From contig CAZXWK010000071.1 in the NCBI GenBank assembly GCA_964644675.1, forward strand, positions 1 to 6,989: a stretch of 6,989 nucleotides of DNA, in the 5' to 3' direction. The notes beneath the pieces are model-generated. The model did no database searches and was not told the origin of the DNA. It saw only the letters and a program-made list of their open reading frames with translations. The position numbers and the translations under genes are program-made. The stretch is from CAZXWK01 sp964644675. GTDB lineage: Bacteria > Actinomycetota > Coriobacteriia > Anaerosomatales > JAAXUF01. This document shows, in pieces, positions 1 to 5,758 of this stretch; positions within the stretch are counted from its first letter, which is position 1; each line of letters starts with the position of its first letter.

Positions 1-298
1 TCGCCGGTGCGTCGGAGAAGAGCGGCGCGATCGAGACGCTGTAGATGAACATCCGTGCGTTGATGACGAGCGCGGTGAGCAGCGCGACCCAGAGCGGGGC
101 TCCCGCGCCGAAGATGGTCGTGGCCGCGATCTGCGACGCGCCGGCGAACACGATCACCGACATGCCGATCGCCTCGGCGAGCCCAAAGCCGATCTGCCTG
201 ACCGCCGCGCCCGCGACCAGGCCGAAGGGCACCACGCCGATCAGAATCGGCGCGACTCCTTTGGCACCCGCGATCAGGCTGTGGCGCGTGTTCGGCAT
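1..298 (-). CDS. azlC: AzlC-family branched-chain amino-acid exporter subunit, N-terminal part (cut by left edge)
   Basis: The minus strand encodes 99 residues from an ATG at 298 and runs off the left edge with no stop. AzlC proteins are the large (about 230-residue) inner-membrane subunit of the AzlCD exporter of branched-chain amino acids and analogues. The visible part carries family hallmarks: a first hydrophobic segment with P17 and the PFG at 24-26, the FAGASQ block at 51-56 in the second hydrophobic segment, and NARMFIYS at 80-87 opening the next one, where the family usually has N-x-R-H. The RBS is weak (GTGGGCGG directly upstream). A TTG seven codons upstream is in frame, but the family N-terminus fits the ATG. 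A hairpin separates the gene from the octahaem gene upstream, so it may have its own promoter. The small partner AzlD would lie outside the window. Confidence 0.85.
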   Translation of the reverse strand, partial: MPNTRHSLIAGAKGVAPILIGVVPFGLVAGAAVRQIGFGLAEAIGMSVIVFAGASQIAATTIFGAGAPLWVALLTALVINARMFIYSVSIAPLFSDAPA

Positions 299-351
299 CC
301 GCCCACTATGGCGCAAACCGCAGGGTGGAGCGAGGTGGCCCGCAGGACGGC

Positions 352-383
352 AGCGACCCGGGCGGGGACGCGCCCGGGTCGCT
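352..383 (-). terminator. Strong GC hairpin after the octahaem cytochrome gene
   Basis: A perfect 13-bp inverted repeat (352-364 with 371-383, arm AGCGACCCGGGCG) encloses a 6-base loop. It begins 22 bases after the cytochrome stop codon in the direction of that transcript. There is no T-run after it, as is common in GC-rich actinobacteria. The perfect stem would also form on the plus strand. A factor-independent terminator is the likeliest reading; an mRNA-stabilising 3' hairpin is the alternative. Confidence 0.7.
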
Positions 384-405
384 CACGGCAGAACCGATCG
401 TGGAG

Positions 406-1323
406 CTACTGCGCCGGCGGTGCGGTGACGGTGGCCGCGATCGTCTCGGGCAGTTTCACGGCGCCCGCCAGCTGCGCGTGGCAAGCGTCGCAGAACGTGG
501 CCAGGTGGCACGTCGAGCAGTACTCGACCGGCACCGCGACCTCTTCCGAGACGCCCTCGGCGATGAGTTCCTCTGCTTCGACCTTCTGTACGCCGTACTC
601 GGTGAGGGACTCCTTCGCCGCGGTCGCGTGCTCCTTGGGGAGCCAGCCCTCGGCGACGTGCGTCTCCGGTACCAGGTTGAAGCCGACCGGGTGGCACAGG
701 TTGCAGTCGCCCTTGGCACGGCGCTGTCCGGCCAAGTCGTGGCAGCGGAAGCACGCGTCCATCTTCATGAAGTTCTTGTGCGGCCGGTTGCCTTCGAGCT
801 CGAGCTTGATCGCGGTGTCGTTGTGCGCGATGCGGTTGTGGCAGGTGGTGCAGGTGACACCGTCTTCCTCGTGCACCTTGTGGTCGATGATGATGCCCTC
901 GCTCGTGGTGATCTTGCGTTGGTCGCTATGGCACTGCACGCACTGCTTGCTGCCCATCTCGTGCGTATTGAGGGCCAGCGCGGACAGCGGGTTCAGCGGC
1001 AGCTCGAAGGTGTTGGTGACCGTGGGCGGGATCTCGCCCATGCTCTTCGCCTTGGCCAGCAGGATCTGGATCGGGGTGCCGTTCGCAGGCTCGTGACACG
1101 CGACGCACGAGATCTGCGAGTGCGACGACGCGTGGTACGCCGAGATCGTGTCGGCCTGCACCTTGTGACACGGGACTGCGCAGAACCACTCGGTGGACGT
1201 GCCGATAATGCCGCCCATGACAACGAACAACGCCAAACCGATGATCGTCACCGTGAGCCAGATGATCGCCCTGGGACGGCTGACCGGATCACGGAACGCG
1301 CCGATCAACGACCGTCGTGCCAT
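406..1323 (-). CDS. Membrane-anchored octahaem cytochrome c, NapC/NirT-like
   Basis: This 305-residue protein has a basic N-terminus, one hydrophobic segment (about residues 19-41) and then a periplasmic domain rich in haem c sites, the layout of NapC/NirT/NrfH-type quinol-oxidising cytochromes. Seven canonical CXXCH sites begin at C73, C128, C158, C191, C207, C269 and C278. The first site, right after the membrane anchor in the TSTEWFC context typical of haem 1, is C48-X3-C52-H53. Extra histidines (H64, H68, H121, H148, H151, H167, H182) could be distal ligands. The proposed role is moving electrons from menaquinol to a periplasmic or surface acceptor; the acceptor cannot be read from sequence. 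The ATG at 1323 follows a strong RBS (GAGGGGGAG, 1326-1334). NapC and NrfH have four hemes, so this is an expanded relative or a family of its own. No catalytic subunit such as NrfA or NapA lies in the window. Confidence 0.9.
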   Translation of the reverse strand: MARRSLIGAFRDPVSRPRAIIWLTVTIIGLALFVVMGGIIGTSTEWFCAVPCHKVQADTISAYHASSHSQISCVACHEPANGTPIQILLAKAKSMGEIPPTVTNTFELPLNPLSALALNTHEMGSKQCVQCHSDQRKITTSEGIIIDHKVHEEDGVTCTTCHNRIAHNDTAIKLELEGNRPHKNFMKMDACFRCHDLAGQRRAKGDCNLCHPVGFNLVPETHVAEGWLPKEHATAAKESLTEYGVQKVEAEELIAEGVSEEVAVPVEYCSTCHLATFCDACHAQLAGAVKLPETIAATVTAPPAQ

Positions 1324-1460
1324 AACTCCCCCTCAGTCCGGAACGCCGACACAACGGCGCCGGCTGAGACTCTATTCGGCTGCCGACTGGTGACTCCTGC
1401 CAGCGAGCGCCAGCTGGGTGCGAGCGTGAAGGCGCCCCGGCCGCGCGTGCGACGTGCGAG

Positions 1461-1475
1461 CCTCGCGGTGCGAGG
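1461..1475 (-). terminator. Small hairpin just after the flavodoxin stop
   Basis: A 6-bp inverted repeat (CCTCGC, 1461-1466, with GCGAGG, 1470-1475) with a 3-base loop starts 3 bases beyond the flavodoxin stop codon. No T-run follows. Position suggests a weak terminator, but a stem this short could arise by chance in such GC-rich DNA. The rest of the 155-base gap to the octahaem gene (1324-1478) shows no clear promoter. Confidence 0.3.
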
Positions 1476-1478
1476 GCG

Positions 1479-1973
1479 CTAGACCGGCATCTCCTGCGCC
1501 CATCCGCGGATCTTGCCCCAGTCGCGCCCGTCGCCCTCGACGTCGCCGCCAAAGGCGCGGAACATCGTGCGCGCGAACCAGTTCGCCTCGGCTCCGGTGG
1601 GGCCCTTGCCTGCGAAGTAGCCCTCTGCCACCGGCGTCACCAGCTCGCGCTCGCGCGTCAGGTAGGCCTCGCGCTTCGCGCGCTTCTTGTCGCCCTCACC
1701 GGAGTTCATCGCGTGCACGCAGAACAGCGCGACGGGCTTCTCGGCGAGGATGCGGCTGTTGCGCTCGAGGAACGACTCGGCCTCGGGTAGCCATCGGCCA
1801 CCGTTGATCGCGCTGCCCAGGACGACGGCGTCGTAGCCGTCGCAGGACGCCTGCGTCATCGGTTTCACGTCCACCGAGAACCCGCGCGCGGCGAGCGTCT
1901 CGCCGATCGCCTCGGCAACCCCCGTCGTCGAGCCGGTCTTGGTCGCGTAGCCCACTAGGATGCGCTTGCCCAT
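1479..1973 (-). CDS. Flavodoxin-domain protein, HemG-like (Flavodoxin_5 type)
   Basis: This is a 164-residue single-domain flavodoxin. The FMN phosphate-binding loop TKTGST is at residues 11-16 after the first beta strand (KRILVGYA). The second strand block, YDAVVLGSAINGGRWLPEA (47-65), and the C-terminal DWGKIRGWA (151-159) match the family containing HemG, the menaquinone-dependent protoporphyrinogen IX dehydrogenase. E. coli HemG is slightly longer, about 181 residues. Many actinobacterial members carry only this generic assignment, so the protein may instead be a general FMN electron carrier. Its position between two haem c genes makes a haem-synthesis role attractive, but that is inference. 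The ATG at 1973 is chosen because GAGGAGA (1983-1989) sits 9 bases upstream and the flavodoxin fold begins at once. The reading frame stays open further upstream, but the added residues are arginine-rich and look non-coding. Confidence 0.87.
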   Translation of the reverse strand: MGKRILVGYATKTGSTTGVAEAIGETLAARGFSVDVKPMTQASCDGYDAVVLGSAINGGRWLPEAESFLERNSRILAEKPVALFCVHAMNSGEGDKKRAKREAYLTRERELVTPVAEGYFAGKGPTGAEANWFARTMFRAFGGDVEGDGRDWGKIRGWAQEMPV

Positions 1974-2188
1974 CGTCGCCCGTCTCCTCAACTGCCGGGA
2001 CGGACCCTCATCTCGTGATCGGCTCCGCCCGGTGCCCTGCGAGCAGTGTGAACCTCGAAGGCCGCGCCGCCCAGCCCGAGGGGAGCGGTCGCCTACGGGC
2101 GCAAAGCGGCCCGGCACGGCGCCAGCAACGCAAGAGGCGGACCCACAAGGGGCCCGCCTCGGACAAGCGGTTCGCTGCGAGCCTGGCG
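1974..2188. other. Intergenic region between monohaem and flavodoxin genes
   Basis: This 215-base gap holds the monohaem gene's terminator at its right side and the flavodoxin RBS at its left end. The middle (about 1995-2130) should contain the flavodoxin promoter, but no convincing -35/-10 pair is visible. Open frames crossing it are arginine-rich and lack family features, so no gene is called. Confidence 0.5.
2134..2160 (-). terminator. Terminator hairpin after the monohaem gene
   Basis: An 11-bp stem (2134-2144 with 2150-2160) has a 5-base loop and starts 28 bases after the stop codon at 2189. In minus-strand RNA every position pairs, with one G-U wobble at 2141/2153. In plus-strand RNA the same position is an A-C mismatch, so the structure favours minus-strand transcripts, which fits the gene order. 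Only a weak T-containing stretch follows. Confidence 0.75.
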
Positions 2189-2734
2189 CTACGGCTTGAT
2201 CCTGAAGATCAGGAACTTCGACGTCTTGGTGTGCTCGACGCCGTCGGCGTCCTTCCAGACCAAGGTGGCGGCCATCCGGTAGCGACCGGCAACCGGGATC
2301 GTCATGTTCGCCCGGTAGTTCGTCTTCTTCTTGAACGGGCCCTTGGCGGAAACGGTCGCGGTGGCCGAGACACCCTCGGTGGTCACCCAGCTACCCGAGC
2401 CCTGCCACTGCTGGACGCTGAGCGTGACCGTGGACTCGGTGCCCCGAGCCAGACGCGGCGCCACGTAGCCCCACACCTTGAAGCTCCGGTTCGCGACGTG
2501 CCTACGCTTGGTGATGTAGGGGTGCGAGACGGACGTGGGCTTGGCCCTCTTCGCGGCCGGGGCCTTCGCCGCAGCATAGGCGTGACAGTTCGTGCACTTC
2601 CCGCTCATGCCGGGCGCCGATGTGACGCCGGGCCGCAAGACGGGAGCCGCGAAGGCCGTGGTGGCCGAGAACGCGAGCGCGACGATTGCGAGTGCGGCCG
2701 CGAGTGCGGCCTTCTTGCCGAGATTGCGATGCAT
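2189..2734 (-). CDS. Secreted monohaem cytochrome-like protein with beta-rich C-terminal domain
   Basis: This 181-residue protein has a classical signal peptide: basic residues at 3-8, a hydrophobic core at about 9-24, and likely cleavage after the AFA at 27-29. Mature residues start with one haem c site, C47-T-N-C50-H51. An Ala/Lys/Pro-rich linker (about 52-67) follows, then a domain of alternating hydrophobic strands (about 84-178: FKVWGYVAP, STVTLSVQQW, VSATATVSAKG, YRMAATLVW, KFLIFRI) that looks like an Ig-like or FN3-like beta sandwich. I recognise similar beta-rich modules in secreted actinobacterial proteins but know no function for this combination. It may be an exported electron carrier or a haem domain tethered to the cell surface through its tail. 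The basic mature protein suits binding to acidic wall polymers. The ATG at 2734 has AGAGGA (2745-2750) 10 bases upstream and starts the signal peptide. No axial methionine or second histidine ligand can be assigned with certainty. Confidence 0.82.
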   Translation of the reverse strand: MHRNLGKKAALAAALAIVALAFSATTAFAAPVLRPGVTSAPGMSGKCTNCHAYAAAKAPAAKRAKPTSVSHPYITKRRHVANRSFKVWGYVAPRLARGTESTVTLSVQQWQGSGSWVTTEGVSATATVSAKGPFKKKTNYRANMTIPVAGRYRMAATLVWKDADGVEHTKTSKFLIFRIKP

Positions 2735-2811
2735 CAGGTTTCGATCCTCTCAGTCGACAACGCGTCCGAGCCGGACGCGTCCGTCCTCCTGACAGGTTCG
2801 GGTTCGTTCAT
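2734..2811 (-). CDS. Possible 25-residue leader peptide overlapping the monohaem start
   Basis: An ATG at 2811 opens a 25-residue frame beginning MNEPEPVRRT and ending in TGA at 2736-2734. That stop overlaps the ATG of the monohaem gene by one base (TGATG), the arrangement used for translational coupling. The peptide is hydrophilic with no recognisable domain, and no good RBS precedes its ATG. The frame spans the 2760-2780 hairpin. It could be a chance ORF in GC-rich DNA; conservation in relatives would decide. Confidence 0.2.
   Translation of the reverse strand: MNEPEPVRRTDASGSDALSTERIET
2760..2780 (-). terminator. Perfect 9-bp hairpin between SDR and monohaem genes
   Basis: The arms ACGCGTCCG (2760-2768) and CGGACGCGT (2772-2780) are perfect reverse complements around a 3-base loop. 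The hairpin lies 62 bases after the SDR stop and 25 bases before the monohaem ATG on the same strand. It could terminate the SDR transcript; only TTGT follows, so the U-tract is minimal. It could equally be a 5'-leader structure or operator of the monohaem gene. Confidence 0.5.
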
Positions 2812-2842
2812 GTGCTCGCGGTGAGCTGAGCATGTGGGAGTT

Positions 2843-3787
2843 CTAATGCGCCGCCGCAGCGATCGCCGTGTCGAGATGGACCCCGGTCAGCTCTGAGCTG
2901 ACGTCCCACAGCCGACCCGCGACCGACTCGTCGCGCGCGAGCGGAGCCATCTCCGACGGCACCACCGCTCCCCGCATGCGGTACTTGGGCCCGAAGTACT
3001 CGCCGCCCTCGAGGCCGGGCGCGGTCGCCGCATAGAGCTGCGGCTCGGCCCCGTGTGCCGCCGACTGCCCGAAGATGCGCACGCCGGCGAGGATCAGCCA
3101 CGACGAGATCGGCTTCGCGCCGATGAACGGCCCCGCAGCCTGGAGGTTGGTGCTCGCGAAGCCGGGGTGGGCGCCGACGCTGATGGTCTCCGCCCCGGCA
3201 CGTCGGAGTCGCCTGTCCAGCTCGAGCATGAAGAGGAGGTTCGCGAGCTTCGACTGGCTGTACGCGCGGTAGGGGGTGTAGCCCCGCTCGAGCTGCAGGT
3301 CGTCGAAGTCGATCGTCCCGGGCTCGTGCGCGAAGCTGCTGACGGTGACCACCCTCGAACCGGGCGTGCGGAGCAACACGGGCAGCAGCAGCCCCGTCAA
3401 GGCGAAGTGCCCCAGGTGGTTCGTGCCGAACTGCAGCTCGAAGCCCTGCTTGGTCACTTCGCGGTGCGGCGGCGCCATGACGCCCGCATTGTTGATGAGC
3501 AGGTCGAGCGTGTCGTGCTCGGCGACGAAACGCTCGGCGAAGGCGCGGACGGAGTCGAGGTCGGCGAGGTCGAGCCGAGAGGCGCCCGTGCACGTCACCG
3601 GGAGCGACCCGCGGGCGCGCCGCGCGGCTTCCCGGCCGCGGTCCTCGTTCCGGCACGCCATGACGACCGTCGCGCCGTGCTCGACGAGCACGCGCGAAGT
3701 CTCGAAGCCAAGGCCGCTGTTCGCGCCCGTGACGATCGCGGTGCGCCCGCTCAGATCCGGTACGTCACGCTCGCTCCATCGCGCCAT
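2843..3787 (-). CDS. Short-chain dehydrogenase/reductase, retinol-dehydrogenase-like subgroup
   Basis: This 314-residue classical-type SDR oxidises or reduces an unidentified alcohol/carbonyl substrate with NAD(P)(H). It shows the cofactor loop TGANSGLG (20-27), an Arg at 46 in ACRNEDRG after the second strand (often a sign of NADP preference), NNAG (99-102), the catalytic serine in TVSS (S150 or S151), the YxxxK pair Y176/K180, and the HPG turn at 207-209. The N-terminal TGANSGLG and the NHLGHFALT block (123-131) resemble the RDH/WW-domain-oxidoreductase subgroup. Length is about that of this subgroup. The ATG at 3787 is chosen because AGAGGA lies 7 bases upstream and the Rossmann fold starts about 15 residues in. 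The frame stays open for 82 codons further upstream to 4033, across the divergent promoter region and into the cysteine synthase gene, but the added sequence is Arg-rich and not SDR-like. Substrate and pathway cannot be told. Confidence 0.92.
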   Translation of the reverse strand: MARWSERDVPDLSGRTAIVTGANSGLGFETSRVLVEHGATVVMACRNEDRGREAARRARGSLPVTCTGASRLDLADLDSVRAFAERFVAEHDTLDLLINNAGVMAPPHREVTKQGFELQFGTNHLGHFALTGLLLPVLLRTPGSRVVTVSSFAHEPGTIDFDDLQLERGYTPYRAYSQSKLANLLFMLELDRRLRRAGAETISVGAHPGFASTNLQAAGPFIGAKPISSWLILAGVRIFGQSAAHGAEPQLYAATAPGLEGGEYFGPKYRMRGAVVPSEMAPLARDESVAGRLWDVSSELTGVHLDTAIAAAAH

Positions 3788-3794
3788 GCGGTGG

Positions 3795-3800
3795 TCCTCT
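3795..3800 (-). promoter_or_regulatory. Ribosome binding site fixing the SDR start
   Basis: In the minus-strand mRNA this reads AGAGGA, 7 bases before the ATG at 3787. It supports the short start over the longer open frame reaching 4033. Confidence 0.7.
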
Positions 3801-3883
3801 CGGCGTTCGATTGCCCTCACTCTCGTACCCCATCGGTCGACGTCCGTCCCTCTGCACAGGCCCCGGGCGCGGCGCTCCGTTTC

Positions 3884-3910
3884 TGCAGTGCGGTGCAGTA
3901 TCGGTATGCT
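3884..3910 (+). promoter_or_regulatory. Direct repeat and promoter-like element before the cysteine synthase operon
   Basis: In the 193-base divergent gap (3788-3980) two near-identical units, TGCAGTGCGG (3884-3893) and TGCAGTATCGG (3894-3904), lie in tandem and run straight into TATGCT (3905-3910). TATGCT resembles a -10 box and has a poor TTTCTG-like -35 at 3880-3885 with 19-base spacing. A start near 3917 would give a leader of about 64 bases. The repeat could be a regulator site for the operon, the SDR gene or both. Nothing identifies the regulator, and the rest of the gap shows no further signal. Confidence 0.3.
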
Positions 3911-3980
3911 GGTTGCAGGGTCACACGCACCGGCGCGCGACCCGCCCGCCCTTCCCACCCCGCGACAGAGCCGAGGACCC

Positions 3981-4976
3981 ATGCCCGACGCATCCGGCAC
4001 GCAGCCCGACACGACCCGCCTCGGCCTGGGCAACGACTCCTCGCTCGTCCGCTACGACAACCTGCTCGACGCGTGCGGCGACGTGAACCACCCGACGCCG
4101 ATCGTCCGGCTCAACCACCTGCTGGAGAACCCGGACGCTGCGCTCTACGTGAAGTGCGAGTGGGTCAACCCGTTCGGCTCGATCAAGGACCGCACGGCGA
4201 AGTGGCTCCTGGCCGGGCTCATCGAGCGCGGCGAGCTCGACGGCAAGACCGTCATCGAGGCGACCTCGGGCAACACCGGCATCGCGCTCGCGGCAATCGC
4301 GTCGCTTCTCGGCACGCGCATGGTGGCGACCGCGCCGCACATGCTCTCATCCGAGAAGACCGCCCTGCTGCGCGCGTTCGGCGCCGACCTGCGGCTGACC
4401 TCCCCCGACGACGAGTCCGGCCTGCACCCGATGGACGTCGCCTTCCAGCTCGCCGAGAAGATCATGGCCGCCCACCCGGGTGAGTACGTGATGCCCAACC
4501 AGTACGACAACCCGGACAACGCGCGCGCCCACTACGAGTCGACCGGCCCCGAGATCTGGCGCCAGACCGAGGGCCGCATCGAGTACTTCTTCGCGGGTCT
4601 CGGGACGTGCGGCACCGTCGTGGGGACCGGCCGCTACCTCAAGGAACAGAATCCCGACGTCAAGATCATCGGGATCGAGCCGGTGCCCGGCCACCACATC
4701 TCCGGCCTCAAGAACATGGAGGAGACCGCGGTCCCGGCCAACCTCGACCGCTCCGTCATCGACGAGATCGTCATGGTCGACGACGAGATGACCGACCACA
4801 CCGCCCGCGAGCTCTACCGCCGAGAAGCCCTCATGGTCGGCCCCTCGGCCGCCGCGATCGCGGCCGGCGCGCTCAAGTACCTGCGCGAGCCCGGCCGCTC
4901 GGGCGTAGCGGTCGCTATCGCACCCGACAGCGGCCAGAAGGCCGCGAGCTACCTCGCCGAGATCCTGGGCGCGTAG
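3981..4976 (+). CDS. PLP-dependent cysteine synthase family protein
   Basis: This 331-residue fold-type II PLP enzyme belongs to the O-acetylserine/O-phosphoserine sulfhydrylase and cystathionine beta-synthase group, which add a thiol nucleophile to an aminoacrylate intermediate. The PLP lysine is K69 in NPFGSIKDR (63-71). The substrate loop TSGNTG is at 95-100. The phosphate-binding loop reads GLGTCGT (206-212), where most members have GTGGT. PDSGQK (315-320) supplies the pyridine-nitrogen contact (S317). No CBS-pair or regulatory domain follows the catalytic core. The 40 residues before the core (to TPIVRLNHL) are slightly longer than in CysK. The ATG at 3981 has GAGGA (3973-3977) 3 bases upstream and leaves a normal N-terminus; the open frame continues upstream without family sequence. 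It leads an operon with an ABC-2 exporter 2 bases downstream. True cysteine synthesis is likely, but a dedicated enzyme making a cysteine- or diamino-acid-derived compound for export is possible. Confidence 0.93.
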   Translation: MPDASGTQPDTTRLGLGNDSSLVRYDNLLDACGDVNHPTPIVRLNHLLENPDAALYVKCEWVNPFGSIKDRTAKWLLAGLIERGELDGKTVIEATSGNTGIALAAIASLLGTRMVATAPHMLSSEKTALLRAFGADLRLTSPDDESGLHPMDVAFQLAEKIMAAHPGEYVMPNQYDNPDNARAHYESTGPEIWRQTEGRIEYFFAGLGTCGTVVGTGRYLKEQNPDVKIIGIEPVPGHHISGLKNMEETAVPANLDRSVIDEIVMVDDEMTDHTARELYRREALMVGPSAAAIAAGALKYLREPGRSGVAVAIAPDSGQKAASYLAEILGA

Positions 4977-4978
4977 GC

Positions 4979-5758
4979 GTGAACGCCGAAACCGTCATCA
5001 GCACGAGCGGCCTCACCAAGCGGTACCACGACGTCACGGCGGTCGAGAACCTCGCGCTCGACGTGCGCGCGGGCGAGGTGTACGGGTTCCTCGGCAGGAA
5101 CGGCGCGGGGAAGACGACCACGATCCGCATGCTGCTCGGGCTCATCCGGCCCTCCGGCGGAGAGGTCACCGTGCTGGGCGAGGGCATCGTGCCGGGCACG
5201 ACCGACGTCTTCCGCCGGGTCGGCTACCTGGTCGAGACCGCGACCGCCTACCCCAATCTGACGGTCCGAGAGAACCTCGACATCCAGCGGCGCCTGACCG
5301 GCGCGCCGGCGTCGTCGGTCGCCGGCGCCATCGAGCGCATGGCGCTCGGCCCGTACGCGGACCGTCGCGCGGGGCAGCTCTCGCTCGGGAACAAGCAGCG
5401 GCTGGCGCTCGCGCGCGCGCTCCTGCACTCACCCGACGTGCTGATCCTCGACGAGCCGGCGAACGCCCTCGATCCGGCGGGCATCGTCGAGGTGCGCGAG
5501 CTGCTCCGCTCGCTCGCAGACGAGCGCGGCGTGACCGTCTTCATGTCGAGCCACATCCTCGCCGAGGTCGCGCACCTGGCCGACCGGATCGGCATCGTGC
5601 ACGAGGGACGGCTCGTCGAAGAGCTGCCGCGCGAGGAGCTCGCGGCCAAGGCGCGCGCGTACTCCAAGGATGCGCTCACTCCCGAGGAACGCGAGGACGC
5701 CCTGCTCACGATGGAGCTCGAGCGCTACTTCTTGTGGCGCACGGGTGGTGACGCGTGA
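4979..5758 (+). CDS. ABC transporter ATP-binding protein, ABC-2/BcrA-like exporter class
   Basis: This 259-residue nucleotide-binding subunit pairs with the permease directly downstream. Motifs in order: Walker A GRNGAGKTT (39-47), Q-loop region VGYLVE with glutamate 86 in place of Gln (usual in the bacitracin/lantibiotic-immunity-like class), YPNLTVRENL (91-100), signature LSLGNKQR (134-141), Walker B VLILDEP (154-160), D-loop ANALDP (161-166), and switch histidine H192 in MSSH. The tail (about 215-259) ends LERYFLWRTGG, like the LExxFLxLTG ending of this class. The start is GTG at 4979, two bases after the cysteine synthase stop, with no strong RBS of its own, so translation probably depends on coupling to the upstream gene. 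The class exports peptides, drugs, Na+ or lipids; substrate cannot be read from the ATPase. Confidence 0.94.
   Translation: MNAETVISTSGLTKRYHDVTAVENLALDVRAGEVYGFLGRNGAGKTTTIRMLLGLIRPSGGEVTVLGEGIVPGTTDVFRRVGYLVETATAYPNLTVRENLDIQRRLTGAPASSVAGAIERMALGPYADRRAGQLSLGNKQRLALARALLHSPDVLILDEPANALDPAGIVEVRELLRSLADERGVTVFMSSHILAEVAHLADRIGIVHEGRLVEELPREELAAKARAYSKDALTPEEREDALLTMELERYFLWRTGGDA

Noticed and set aside
325..1482. Long plus-strand open frame opposite the octahaem cytochrome
   Set aside because: Its translation is Arg/Val/Asp-rich with no family features, while the minus strand has eight haem sites, a membrane anchor and a strong RBS.
1974..2117. N-terminal extension of the flavodoxin frame
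   Set aside because: The sequence is Arg/Gly-rich, and GAGGAGA plus the start of the flavodoxin fold point to the ATG at 1973.
3788..4033. 82-residue N-terminal extension of the SDR
   Set aside because: It overlaps the divergent promoter region and the opposing gene, is not SDR-like, and a good RBS sits before the ATG at 3787.
3053..4483. Long plus-strand open frame crossing the SDR gene and the cysteine synthase start
   Set aside because: It is the GC-rich complement or off-frame reading of two well-supported genes and has low-complexity Arg/Ala content.
5221..5240. Glutamate instead of glutamine in the ABC Q-loop
   Set aside because: This substitution is usual in the BcrA-like exporter class and does not suggest a broken ATPase.
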